Shown here: piece by piece, positions 1-8,422 of the stretch
Layout: every line of letters begins with the position of its first letter
How positions within the stretch are numbered: the first letter of the stretch is position 1
Assembly: GCF_014694455.1 (NCBI RefSeq)
Contig: NZ_JAAUWT010000024.1
Location: forward strand, 1-47,013
Direction of reading: 5' to 3'
DNA: 47,013 bases
Origin: Vibrio sp. S9_S30
GTDB lineage: Bacteria; Pseudomonadota; Gammaproteobacteria; Enterobacterales; Vibrionaceae
Translations under genes and position numbers: made by a program
The notes under the pieces: generated by a model
Database searches by the model: none
The model's input: the letters and a program-made list of their open reading frames with translations, nothing else
Told to the model about the DNA's origin: nothing

Positions 1-1
1 C

Positions 2-91
2 CTCTACGACTACATGATCAAGTGCATGAAGGAGTTGGCGAAAGCTGAGCCTGATATCGATGCACTGCTGCCATGGAACTTCAAGCATTAG
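2..91 (+). CDS. IS66-family transposase, C-terminal end (partial)
   Basis: The window opens inside this gene, and only the last 29 codons are visible. The residues end in DALLPWNF followed by two more residues and a stop. A closing LLPWN-type motif is the usual end of the IS66 large transposase (TnpC, C-terminal domain). The inverted repeat end of the element lies 33 bases downstream, which supports the call. The rest of the gene is outside the window, so whether the element is intact cannot be judged. Confidence 0.75.
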   Translation, partial: LYDYMIKCMKELAKAEPDIDALLPWNFKH

Positions 92-104
92 TTATGTCGC
101 CCCG

Positions 105-124
105 TGAGTTCATGGGACGCTTAC
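105..124 (+). repeat. IS66 right inverted repeat
   Basis: Read on the minus strand from 124, this begins GTAAGCGTCCCATGAACTC. The element that starts near the end of the window begins GTAAGCGCATCATGAACCC, matching at about 15 of the first 19 bases. GTAAGCG is a typical IS66 tip. The 8 bases after it, gatcaaga, would be one half of the target duplication; the other half lies outside the window. Confidence 0.75.
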
Positions 125-417
125 GATCAAGAAACCAACCTCGGTTTCTGTAAAAAGTTAACTGGATTCGGACCATATAATAAGGCTCTTCATAAACCTC
201 CCTCCCAAGAAGCGCCGACTCTCAGAAATCAAATATTATCAATAGCCTATCAAATATGAGACTGATATAATATTGGAAATCTTCTACTGTTGTATAAAAA
301 ACAAACTCAGTTGTTAAGAATCAACTAATTAGGCTATTAAATAGCATATTTTTCATGTAATTAGTGAATCCGTTACTATTTATTACTAGGTAACTAGAAC
401 AAACTATATTCAAGGAA
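125..417. other. Spacer between IS66 and the nuclease gene
   Basis: AT-rich and without a credible reading frame. A weak 6-bp inverted repeat (gaaacc/ggtttc, about 131-148) has no T-run. The last 150 bases presumably hold the promoter of the nuclease-SMC pair, but no convincing -35/-10 pair could be fixed by eye. Confidence 0.4.
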
Positions 418-1545
418 GTGGTGTTGGTCGATCAAAGTGTAAATGCAGGTGTTACTGCACAGCAGGGCTTTGCCTTACAGCGGAATATGGCTCTTTTCTT
501 AATACTGGACAACTACGATAGTAAATTTGATGGCTCAAAGTACTTTCTATCCCTAGAACATTTAGAAGATATATTATTCTGTCATCTAGACGATCACGGT
601 CAGGCTGTCAAAGTAGAGACATATCAATCGAAAAAGAAGTCCGTTGGCAATTGGTCTATTGATGCTGAACTTGCCGAGATAATAGTAAAAATACTTAAGG
701 TAGGGAAAACACTAATAGCAGACCCCCACCCTAAGTGCAGCAACTATAGTCACGACCTTTACTTTTCTTCTAACTCTAGTATGAAATTAACGACGAAAGT
801 AAAATGTGGCGCTGATAGAAAGCAGACAACCAAAACCTACAGCCAAATCGTAAGTGAAGCAGACTCAGAAGTAATCTACTCAGAATTAGATCCTATAATA
901 CAAAATGCTCTAACCACAAAACTTACAACGCATGACTCATACAACAGTGAAAATTTGTATGAAGAACTAAACAATTTAAAATTCTTGTACATCGACTTCA
1001 ATCGAACAAATAAAGAACAAGAAAATCAGTTAAGAACCAAACTCGAAGATATCTTTGATAGGAAAATAAGTGACTCTAAGGCTGCACTGGATTCGATCTT
1101 TAGGCTGTTCAAAGATGTTGAATTAACATACAACCAGAAGAGTGTGGCTAGGCTGTCAGATAAGTCAAAACAAGTACACAGTCAAGATATCAACAATGCC
1201 ATCGAAATCATAACCACCAAATCAAAAGCATTCCAGTTTTGGCGAGACCATAGTAGAGATATTAGCCAAAAACTAGGAGTTAAACCATTTGAGCGAGACT
1301 CATTTGAAATGAAGTTCAGCCTAGCATTTGACCTATTTAAGAGCAAAGATGAAGCAGAACATCAGAAGATCCTAGGATTTGTGAAATCTAATTATCGTAA
1401 GTGTAGTGGATTCAATGAAGATGACTGTATAGAAGAACTAGTAGATTTGTTCAATCGAAAGCATAACTCCAACTTGGACGAGCAAACTTTAAAGGCCACC
1501 ATGTATGCAGCTTACTTTGAATCTATAAATAAAATGGACGATTAA
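418..1545 (+). CDS. Cap4/DUF4297-like nuclease, probable Lamassu effector (LmuA-like)
   Basis: 375 residues. The N-terminus has the AGVxxQxGFxxQ pattern of DUF4297/Cap4 effectors. It is followed by LEDI (Asp51) and YQSKKK (Gln70, Lys72), spaced like a PD-(D/E)xK nuclease core with a Q-x-K final motif. The remaining roughly 280 residues are charged and helical, as expected for the part that docks on an SMC partner. The ATPase gene starts 2 bases after the stop, so the two are co-transcribed. The start is uncertain: AAGGA at 412-416 suits GTG 421 or TTG 424 better than GTG 418, and no ATG is available. The gene is AT-rich relative to the later housekeeping genes and sits next to an IS66 end, which suggests transfer. 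Cutting of invader DNA after activation by the SMC partner is inferred from Lamassu family knowledge, not shown here. Confidence 0.7.
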   Translation: MVLVDQSVNAGVTAQQGFALQRNMALFLILDNYDSKFDGSKYFLSLEHLEDILFCHLDDHGQAVKVETYQSKKKSVGNWSIDAELAEIIVKILKVGKTLIADPHPKCSNYSHDLYFSSNSSMKLTTKVKCGADRKQTTKTYSQIVSEADSEVIYSELDPIIQNALTTKLTTHDSYNSENLYEELNNLKFLYIDFNRTNKEQENQLRTKLEDIFDRKISDSKAALDSIFRLFKDVELTYNQKSVARLSDKSKQVHSQDINNAIEIITTKSKAFQFWRDHSRDISQKLGVKPFERDSFEMKFSLAFDLFKSKDEAEHQKILGFVKSNYRKCSGFNEDDCIEELVDLFNRKHNSNLDEQTLKATMYAAYFESINKMDD

Positions 1546-1547
1546 AA

Positions 1548-3278
1548 ATGGGAATTTCAGTAGAGTATAATAAATTCTTTGCATATAGCAGCAAGGCAGA
1601 AAAATATTTCGATTCTACCTTCTCTAAGGGAATTAATATTGTTCATGGTAAGAATACGTCTGGTAAAAGTACATTTATTCAGGCACTGCACTATACCTTT
1701 GGAATCAATGATGAAAAAAGGAAACTTGCCGATTTGCTGACAGAGAACGTGATATTTAGACTAGATCTAACTATTCACAACCCTGCGCCTACCAATGTTT
1801 CGATAGTTCGAGATGATGAGATCGTTTCTATTAAAGTTGGGGAACAACCACCAATTAAGTTCATAGGTATTGGCGGTAATAACTCGCGAGAACATGTTAA
1901 GCTGAAAGTGTTTTTGTCTGAGCTATTGGGCTTTACCCTACAATTAGAGTATGACAATGAATATAAACCAGCATCGCTAGAAGCGATGTTTTTGCCTTAC
2001 TACATAGCACAAGACGTTGGCTGGGTTTATCGCCACAAATCATTCCGAGGCTTGGACTTTGTTAAGAACTTTAAGAACGACTTTTTTGACTACTTTCTAG
2101 GTATTACAAATAATTACGACCGCCTTGAAAAAACTCGCCTCGATCGGGAAAAGAAAGAACTAGAAGCTGAATATAGGCTTCTTCACAAGATCGAGCAAAA
2201 CAACAAGAAGTTCAAATTAGCTAAAATGAAGGATGAAGCATTTACAGCTAAAACTAACGAATACATTGAGCCATATAAAGAGAATAAATCTGAGCTGATT
2301 AGGCTAGAAAAAGAATACTTGTCCATATGCAACAAGATAACGCTACTAGAGGAAAGTAGAAAAACTCTGCTTAGGGTTAGGCGTAACCTGAAGACAAATG
2401 TTCTGGCCGCTGAAAAGTGCCCTACGTGCTCGCACACACTATCTCATTCAATAGAAGACACTTATAATTTTCTCCAAGACAAGAATGATACTGAAACGCA
2501 AATAAAAGAGTTAAACAAGAACATTAAAGCACTCAAATCTTCTCAAGGAAAATTGAACTCAATAATCAATGACATTGACGAGAAACGCCAGGTTGTTGAA
2601 CAGGATTATTATGAACTCTTAGAGTATAAGGTTGACGATGTAACCTTAGACTCATGGTTAAAAAATAAAGTCAACGTAGAGGTATCAGGAGAGCTCAATA
2701 GTAAGCTTGGTGAAATAACATCAAGAATACTGTCTATTGAAGAAGAACTTAGCAAATTCAGAACCGATGAAGCCGTTAAGAAAGAAAGAAGAAATGCAAG
2801 TTATTCATTCAAATCTACTTTTGAAAAGTATGTGTCTGAATTGCACGTGAAACCTTTCGAAAACGATAGGTTCTACTTACTCTATGATATACCTGCATTT
2901 CCAAGACAAGGCGTTGAATTGTTGAAGACTCTTCTGGCTTACAATTTCACCTTTGTAGAGACGATCAAAAAAACTGAGTATGTACATGTGTTGCCGTTCG
3001 TACTTGATGCCATATTTGAAGGTGATTTCGAGGATGAAAGCAAGGATGAAATTCTTCATTTTATCAAAAGTCATACGCCATCAGATCAACAGTTCATTTT
3101 TTCAATAGCCGACTCAAAAAGTAATGCACATTCTGCTAAGTCATACAACATGAAACATTTTGAGGGTAACGCGAACCTGATTTGTATCGGAGAGAATACT
3201 AAGCAAAGATCATTTCTTGCGGAATACCGAGGGGAATGCGACCAGTATATCAATGAAACTATGGATATTTTAAGTTGA
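1548..3278 (+). CDS. SMC/Rad50-like ATPase with zinc hook, probable Lamassu LmuB
   Basis: 576 residues. A Walker A motif GKNTSGKST lies at residues 34-42, followed by long charged helical stretches on either side of a CPTC zinc-hook motif (Cys291-Cys294). Near the C-terminus there is a Walker B-like LPFVLDAIF (Asp487) in the Rad50 style, where the usual DE pair is replaced. A canonical LSGGE signature is not visible; the nearest candidate is around QGVELLKTLL. The layout is head, coiled coil, hook, coiled coil, head, with arms shorter than those of chromosomal SMCs. In Lamassu/ABC-three-component systems such a protein senses unusual DNA and controls the nuclease encoded beside it. No third (LmuC-like) gene is seen. 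The gene is followed within about 30 bases by the left end of an IS481 remnant. Confidence 0.75.
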   Translation: MGISVEYNKFFAYSSKAEKYFDSTFSKGINIVHGKNTSGKSTFIQALHYTFGINDEKRKLADLLTENVIFRLDLTIHNPAPTNVSIVRDDEIVSIKVGEQPPIKFIGIGGNNSREHVKLKVFLSELLGFTLQLEYDNEYKPASLEAMFLPYYIAQDVGWVYRHKSFRGLDFVKNFKNDFFDYFLGITNNYDRLEKTRLDREKKELEAEYRLLHKIEQNNKKFKLAKMKDEAFTAKTNEYIEPYKENKSELIRLEKEYLSICNKITLLEESRKTLLRVRRNLKTNVLAAEKCPTCSHTLSHSIEDTYNFLQDKNDTETQIKELNKNIKALKSSQGKLNSIINDIDEKRQVVEQDYYELLEYKVDDVTLDSWLKNKVNVEVSGELNSKLGEITSRILSIEEELSKFRTDEAVKKERRNASYSFKSTFEKYVSELHVKPFENDRFYLLYDIPAFPRQGVELLKTLLAYNFTFVETIKKTEYVHVLPFVLDAIFEGDFEDESKDEILHFIKSHTPSDQQFIFSIADSKSNAHSAKSYNMKHFEGNANLICIGENTKQRSFLAEYRGECDQYINETMDILS

Positions 3279-3309
3279 GATACTTAGCTGTATTAGTTCC
3301 GACTAGATC

Positions 3310-3443
3310 TGACACTTCAATTTGAAAAGAAGAGAGTTACCCACTTTGATTAAAGGTGCTTAATCACTAATCAAAGACAATAAGAGGTAACTCTCATGCT
3401 TCATACTAGCAATCCAATCATCAAACACAAAGCTGGCCTTCTC
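3310..3443 (+). mobile_element. IS481-family element, left-end remnant
   Basis: The ORF start at 3396 (MLHTSNPIIKHKAGLL) matches the usual N-terminus of Vibrio IS481-type transposases, with a TGACACTTCAA tip near 3310 as the likely end. After 16 codons homology breaks at 3444, exactly where the RAYT-associated repeat begins. Only the left 130 or so bases survive, so it is inactive. The repeat element apparently inserted into it or replaced the rest. Confidence 0.65.
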
Positions 3444-3481
3444 AGAATTCAAAGGGACACTCAGAATTCAAAGGGACACTC
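3444..3481 (+). repeat. 19-bp perfect tandem duplication at the edge of RAYT scar A
   Basis: The unit agaattcaaagggacactc occurs twice (3444-3462 and 3463-3481). It runs into the ggacactcactctaag motif (3474-3489), which recurs at 6240-6255 and 8246-8261. Confidence 0.9.
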
Positions 3482-3869
3482 ACTCTAAGCCCCCCTTTCA
3501 ATTACAGTGAGCTGCACCTAATTCCACCAAGGTTGCACTTTCCCATTTTGCGCTCTTTGGCTTTAGCGTATGGTGGATTCTCTTCTTTCTAAATAGAGAA
3601 CCAAAGCCCGCGCTCAGTTAATCTGCCTAGAAGCAGCACCCTATTACCACTGTGCTTCATGCTGTGTTCGGCGTTCATTCTTATGCGGTTACGATTCGCA
3701 GCCAAACCAATGCTTTGACCACTTCGTTTACTTGAAAAATGCGAAAAGTAATTGAACGAGTGTGTAATCACCAAAAACTCGCCGAGTAACTTGAAACAGA
3801 TATCGATGTAAATATGGAGCGTTGAACATCGTTGTGACTCTTTCCTAAATTGCCTGTCCTTGTTTTTCT
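3474..3869 (+). mobile_element. RAYT element scar A (5' motif, leader, gene start, 3' tail)
   Basis: An internally deleted copy of a REP-associated tyrosine transposase element. The order is: ggacactcactctaag (3474-3489), a leader also present in scar C (about 3495-3546), the N-terminal coding piece (3597-3713), then the downstream tail (3713-3869) that recurs in scar B at 6517-6683. The deletion junction falls at CTTTGAC, which the gene (FDH codons) and the tail seem to share, so loss by microhomology is likely. Confidence 0.7.
3597..3755 (+). pseudogene. REP-associated tyrosine transposase (RAYT), N-terminal fragment
   Basis: This frame reads LEAAPYYHCASCCVRRSFLCG, close to the N-terminal PYYHCxSRCVRRxFLCG block of Vibrio RAYT (TnpA_REP, Y1/HUH) transposases. 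One expected Arg is changed to Cys. The expected start codon position (3594-3596) is a TAG. After about 40 codons the frame runs into non-transposase sequence and stops at 3753-3755. No HUH or catalytic Tyr region remains, so it is a dead fragment. Confidence 0.7.
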
Positions 3870-4048
3870 TGTTATTAGTTTGGGCAAAACAGATTTTTGT
3901 GAATAACAAAACTTGGACAAAGCCAAATCCAGAAAATTTCTATGAACGCAGCTCTCATTTTGAAGCAGCAAACTTTGTTCACAATGAAAACCCACTTTTA
4001 TTATTAGCTCAATTCATCTCTCATCATCATTAAAAGAGAATAATAATA

Positions 4049-6133
4049 ATGAAAAATACCGTACTATTTACAGCGATTTTCATGGCAATATCCTATCCCG
4101 CTCAAAGTTTAGAAATTAGCTCAAATTTTCAATACTTCAATCAAAACAATTTCGAATCAGACACACAGGGCAACCTCCCAGCTTCGGTCTGGCTGGCGCA
4201 AAATGTCATTATGCCTTCGCACCACGGTGTGGTGGATGATGTAACTCCTCATTTAACCTCGCACCGAAGGACAATGGTCTTGTTTCAACCCAAGACCCCA
4301 ATACCTGTAGGCGGAGAAGTCCATGTATCGGTCAAAAACGCCGCAGGGGAAACCGTCTACCAAGGGCAAATGGAGTCACCCGATAATCTGCCTCTTATTG
4401 CCGGTCAGACGCTATTCAAGGAGCATATTGAGCGCCCTTCTCAATATGAAAAAACGATTTCAGACGGCACCACCCTCGCAAATTTTGCGAACGATCCAAA
4501 AGGGGAATATTTTGCAGGACTCCTCTCAACCAACAACACAATTCTAATTAAAACCCGCAATGGGCATTGGACGCAACATTTCCACCTTCCTAGTGGGGAG
4601 CAATACCATGGAAAACGGATCACTTTCTCATCAAATGCGGGGTATATCTCTAGCATTCATTACACGAATAATGTACGTAAACTCACTTACGGCGATACGC
4701 TCACCTTAAAAAACGCAAATGGCACTTGGTACGCAGACGTGGACGCCGAATTTAACCGGATAAAGTACAGTGCGAATACGTATTCCATTGCCCTGCCCGC
4801 TCAAATCATACAACCTGGGCTGACACTGCATTTCAGCGATGGTCAGCACGTGGGTGATGTCGTCAATTTGCACATTGGCGCGCCAAACGAGTTACTCATT
4901 CATACGATCGACCTTGGGCTACTGACACCGCCTCGCAACCAGTTTACCTTTCAGTCCGATTCAGAGTTACATCGGGAGTACTACCAACAGCTACCCATCC
5001 AACGTTTAACCGTCTCTGTCTATGAGCCGCAGCACTTTACAGAAATTGTATTGCCCAATGGGGAAAGACTGACGGATTTTGATCCGAGTCAAGGCGGGAT
5101 ACACAAAGGCACCATGCGTCAGCAGATCGCACAAGGTCTCGTTTCCTACGGTATAAACAACGCCAACTATGGCATCAGTTCCTCGGGAGGCACCAGTTTT
5201 TTATGGCACCCTTATTCTGCTGCACAGATCACCGCCCACAACGCAATAGGGCGTTACGCCAATGGTGTCCAGTTACATGGTATGTCGGCACGAGACGGAA
5301 TAGTCTCTCTCAAAAACTCAGAAGGCAATGAGTTAAGTCATGAATTTGGGCATAACTTCGATCTGAGGCACTTCCCTGGAGGGTTCTCAGGAGCCATCAA
5401 TCAGTCAGCCGAATACCGCAACTCAACGTGGGGATGGGATGCCGATCTGAACCATTTTTTACCCAATATAGAAAAGGCAGTGACGCATCAGAACAAATGC
5501 TATCAAGACGAGTGTGCGGCGCCATTTTTAGGTCATCGATTTGGGTCGGGGGCTATGTCAGGTGGCGGACCTTTGTATGTCCATTACAATCGTTACACAC
5601 TCCACACGCCTTATGAACTCAATAAAATTCAGGCGTTTTTTGAAAGCAAAGCCGTGTTCTCTCCAGATTCACCTAGTGGATTCAGAAAGTGGGATGCGAA
5701 GACAAAAACGATGCAACCATGGACTAACAAGATTAAAGACGATTTGATGCAAGTGAGCTCCGCCACCAAAGCTCAAGTCCCGTATAAACAAGGAGTCCCC
5801 GTCACCACAATCGTAGGTTACTATGATCCGGACGAGGTACTGAACGGTCACATATACCCAGCGCTCCATGGCTCGTTCGGAGCCGTTTACCAGGATAACT
5901 TTGCGTCATCTTCTTGTCAGTTGAACGTCCATACCAAAGATAGCGGCACCAAAACGTTCAACCTTTATGCGAGGAGACTGGACGCGAATTCCATGAACAA
6001 GTTCCATGTCAATGTAGAGCAGGCGTTATCACCATACTCAGCGGAAGTGTACTGCAACGGACATTTGTTGGCATCACTGGACATCAGTGCTCCAACACAA
6101 CCCCTTAATACCCACATTACCTCAGATCTGTAA
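4049..6133 (+). CDS. Secreted M66-type zinc metalloprotease (TagA/StcE-like)
   Basis: 694 residues with a signal peptide (about residues 1-20, cut near AQS-L) and no lipobox, so it is probably exported, perhaps through type II secretion as StcE and TagA are. The zinc site HEFGHNFDLRH spans residues 431-441. M66 enzymes normally have Gly at the sixth position after the second Glu/His pair (HExxHxxGxxH), and here it is Asp438. A Met-turn-like GAMSGGG follows, with Met503. Two close Cys pairs (CYQDEC, and SSSC with VYCNG near the C-terminus) suggest disulfides. It is shorter than StcE (about 900) and TagA (about 1000), mainly in the N-terminal part. By analogy it would cut mucin-type glycoproteins; the actual substrate is unknown. 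It stands alone between two transposase scars and has its own terminator, like an acquired cassette. Confidence 0.8.
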   Translation: MKNTVLFTAIFMAISYPAQSLEISSNFQYFNQNNFESDTQGNLPASVWLAQNVIMPSHHGVVDDVTPHLTSHRRTMVLFQPKTPIPVGGEVHVSVKNAAGETVYQGQMESPDNLPLIAGQTLFKEHIERPSQYEKTISDGTTLANFANDPKGEYFAGLLSTNNTILIKTRNGHWTQHFHLPSGEQYHGKRITFSSNAGYISSIHYTNNVRKLTYGDTLTLKNANGTWYADVDAEFNRIKYSANTYSIALPAQIIQPGLTLHFSDGQHVGDVVNLHIGAPNELLIHTIDLGLLTPPRNQFTFQSDSELHREYYQQLPIQRLTVSVYEPQHFTEIVLPNGERLTDFDPSQGGIHKGTMRQQIAQGLVSYGINNANYGISSSGGTSFLWHPYSAAQITAHNAIGRYANGVQLHGMSARDGIVSLKNSEGNELSHEFGHNFDLRHFPGGFSGAINQSAEYRNSTWGWDADLNHFLPNIEKAVTHQNKCYQDECAAPFLGHRFGSGAMSGGGPLYVHYNRYTLHTPYELNKIQAFFESKAVFSPDSPSGFRKWDAKTKTMQPWTNKIKDDLMQVSSATKAQVPYKQGVPVTTIVGYYDPDEVLNGHIYPALHGSFGAVYQDNFASSSCQLNVHTKDSGTKTFNLYARRLDANSMNKFHVNVEQALSPYSAEVYCNGHLLASLDISAPTQPLNTHITSDL

Positions 6134-6152
6134 TCATAATTCGTTTATGCCA

Positions 6153-6207
6153 GAGAGTGAGGAAGGCATCGGTCATTTGACCTCCCATTCCTTACTCTCG
6201 TTTTATT
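6153..6207 (+). terminator. Rho-independent terminator of the M66 protease gene
   Basis: A 12-bp stem (gagagtgaggaa with ttccttactctc, one G-T pair) encloses a second small hairpin ggtca/tgacc and is followed by ttttattt. Confidence 0.8.
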
Positions 6208-6239
6208 TCACTTCATTTCATAGAATAACGAAATAACGA

Positions 6240-6683
6240 GGACACTCACTCTAAGAAAACAGTTAAAAGAAAAATAATTCTCTCCCCTCTTTAGGTTAAT
6301 GAATTACCTAGAATTAATCGATTGGGCATTAGCCATGAAACGTGGTTAAACGCCTGCACTCAACTGGAAAAGGGGAATGTGATGGGTAAAGAACAATCGA
6401 TAAAACATGCTCTGCCAGCGCTAAAACGAAGGCGTGTGTCGGGCTTTCGACTCCCCGATAGATAATCGCAAGAACTACCCCAGCCCTTCCACACACCAAT
6501 CCTCATTCACAGCAGACTTTGACAGCTTCGTTTACCTGAAAAAATACGAAAAGTAATCGAATAAAAGCGTAAACACCAAAAACTCACCGAGTCACTCGAA
6601 AAACGTGAAACAGGTATCGATGTAAAGATGGAGCGTTGAACATCGTTGTGAGTATTTCTTACATTGCCTGTCTTTGTTTTTCT
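6240..6683 (+). mobile_element. RAYT element scar B (5' motif, gene end, 3' tail)
   Basis: Starts with ggacactcactctaag (6240-6255), skips the leader and most of the gene, then has the transposase C-terminus (6298-6465) and the tail (6517-6683). The tail matches 3713-3869 almost throughout, apart from a short insertion. Its 3' edge carries ttgcctgtctttgtttttc. It is the reciprocal kind of deletion to scar A: the gene end is kept rather than the gene start. Confidence 0.7.
6298..6465 (+). pseudogene. RAYT transposase, C-terminal fragment
   Basis: An open frame of 55 codons without a start. It reads LGISHETWLNACTQLEKGN followed by SIKHALPALKRRRVSGFRLP and a stop. This is the familiar C-terminal block of Vibrio REP-associated transposases. 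The upstream three quarters of the gene are missing. Confidence 0.7.
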
Positions 6684-6715
6684 GCTTGCTTTTTTCTCCG
6701 CTGTCTCAAGCGAGC

Positions 6716-8071
6716 TTAGTTAAAATCTTGAGTCCAATAAGACATATTTTCCGAATTTGATTTACTGGGTTTGTACCCAATACCCATTTTGGTGTGCCTA
6801 CTCCTCATCACGTTCTGACAGTGCCCCGCATGACCCGCCCAGCTGTTTTGGCCCGCATTGTTAACCTTGCCATCACTTCTCGTATTTCTGTGTCCAAATA
6901 CAGGGATAATGGCTGTGTTCGAAGATAAAACGTATGCATTTTGACCCATGCTATTCATAATGAAATGACCTTGAGCCTCTCTTTGGTACTGCACGTCTGA
7001 GTTCAATTGTGCATTGCTGGCAGTGTTGTCGTCCCAAGCGACGGGGGGAGCCGGTGGGAATGTTCCACTAGAAAATAACGAACCATATGAATCACAGTAG
7101 CGCTCTGTCGACCTTGCGCAATTGGTCGAAATTACCGATTGATACTTAATACTGTCCTGACTCAAATCATCCGGAATGTTCACAATTCGACACCATTTTT
7201 CGTCTGCGACACCTTGACCCGGCATGCCCCAAATCGAACCATTCAGTATTTGGTCTTTATCCAGTGTTGCAAAGTCGATGATTGTGTCATCATTCAGCTG
7301 GCTTAAATCCAAACGAATGTTTCCAGATGAAGCATCCAACGCAAAGATGGAAGCGCCAACCTCTTTTGCGGCCGCATCAATATAGTTTCGTTGCATCAAT
7401 TCCCATGCATTGCCAAACCGTTCTATTGACTGATGACGATAAGCCATTGCTATAAAGTGGTAAGTGGGTACATTCGTCTCGACTCCGCTCTTATCTCTCG
7501 TCACCACACTTCCAGCGGTAGCCAACGCTAAAGAGCTATCGAATACAGCATGGTTAAATACATACGTTCCTAAATTCTCGTTAGTGCAGCGGTTAGTTCT
7601 CATATCGTATCGATATTCAGAAAGAGTTCCATCAACAAGTAGCTGATGGTCTTTCCGTTGTGCAGTTAATCCAACGGCTTCGTAACAATGCCAGTCTTGA
7701 ACTAATCTGCTGTCGTTATCGATGATGATTGTTGGCGTGGGGATGGTTATATCAACCTTTTGAGTATCTCCACCATTAAATGCAGGAAGGTTGGCTTTAA
7801 TAGGAATAGATAAATAGTTTTCTACAACCCCATCTCTTTCGACAAGCCCTTCAATAGCAAAGATCACACCACTCTTGAGCGCCTTACTATCTGGCTGTTG
7901 GGAAATGATGGTTGATGAACTTCTGGAAATACGCGAACTACTTGGAATACTGGGTATATCCGAATGACTGGCCTTGGCATCTATGCTGCCCTCTCCCGAT
8001 GGATTTTCTCCACCACATCCTGAAATTGTCAGTGCAATTAGCACTGTTGCTGATAAATTTTGTCGCCTCAT
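6716..8071 (-). CDS. Outer-membrane lipoprotein with C-terminal CAP (SCP/PR1) domain
   Basis: 451 residues with a lipobox ISGC (Cys19) followed by Gly-Gly, which predicts lipidation and outer-membrane sorting. The C-terminal 140 residues look like a CAP domain: PPAPPVAWDD near its start, a GHF segment, AGHCQNVM, MGIGY and a closing YWTQDF. The N-terminal 300 residues match nothing I know. Secreted CAP proteins act in varied ways (lipid binding, peptide cleavage in a few), so no reaction is claimed. A good site taggagt precedes the ATG by about 7 bases. The gene faces the M66 protease and lies between RAYT scars B and C. Whether the two form one secreted cassette is a guess. Confidence 0.65.
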   Translation of the reverse strand: MRRQNLSATVLIALTISGCGGENPSGEGSIDAKASHSDIPSIPSSSRISRSSSTIISQQPDSKALKSGVIFAIEGLVERDGVVENYLSIPIKANLPAFNGGDTQKVDITIPTPTIIIDNDSRLVQDWHCYEAVGLTAQRKDHQLLVDGTLSEYRYDMRTNRCTNENLGTYVFNHAVFDSSLALATAGSVVTRDKSGVETNVPTYHFIAMAYRHQSIERFGNAWELMQRNYIDAAAKEVGASIFALDASSGNIRLDLSQLNDDTIIDFATLDKDQILNGSIWGMPGQGVADEKWCRIVNIPDDLSQDSIKYQSVISTNCARSTERYCDSYGSLFSSGTFPPAPPVAWDDNTASNAQLNSDVQYQREAQGHFIMNSMGQNAYVLSSNTAIIPVFGHRNTRSDGKVNNAGQNSWAGHAGHCQNVMRSRHTKMGIGYKPSKSNSENMSYWTQDFN

Positions 8072-8245
8072 TTGTTCACTCCTAAACCATATATAATTCT
8101 TTAGGAGCGGGATATTGCCTTAAAAAACAGGCTTAAATTTCAGGTAAATGTCAGAAAACAAAATACTGACACTTAACTTACAATGAGGAAGGTATGAATG
8201 GCGAAATAGTGGGTGTTTAAATTGACTCGATAAAATGAATCACAA

Positions 8246-8330
8246 GGACACTCACTCTAAGAAAATACGAAACCCTTCAATGACAGCGAGTTGCGCCTAA
8301 ATCCACAAAGATGTCGCTTGCCCATTTCGT
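8246..8330 (+). mobile_element. RAYT element scar C (5' motif and leader only)
   Basis: The motif ggacactcactctaag (8246-8261) is followed by a stretch matching 3495-3546 of scar A (ttcaat-acag-gag-tg-cctaa-tccac pattern). No transposase codons and no tail follow. It is the smallest clear derivative. The remaining bases between 8072 and 8422 hold the lipoprotein promoter region and the terminator at 8377. Confidence 0.6.
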
Positions 8331-8376
8331 AATTCAAATAGCACACACGCCATAAACAACAAACGTCAAGATCAAA

Positions 8377-8402
8377 CAAGGCGAACCATTCGATTCGCCT
8401 TG
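8377..8402 (-). terminator. Terminator of the DUF5062 gene
   Basis: Perfect 9-bp stem (caaggcgaa/ttcgccttg) just past the stop. On the minus strand it is followed by tttgat, only a short T-run. It may act in both directions. Confidence 0.6.
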
Positions 8403-8422
8403 TGATTGTTTGAGCATGATTT

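Noticed and set aside
131..148. Terminator after the IS66 end
   Set aside because: Six-base stem without a T-run.
418..3278. Wadjet or condensin-type (MukBEF/JetABCD) system
   Set aside because: Only one short SMC-like gene, no kleisin or WH-protein genes, and the partner has a nuclease-type start rather than the JetD fold.
3589..3995. Minus-strand open frames of 75 and 106 codons before the M66 gene
   Set aside because: They are antisense to the RAYT fragment and its tail; the plus strand explains the sequence.
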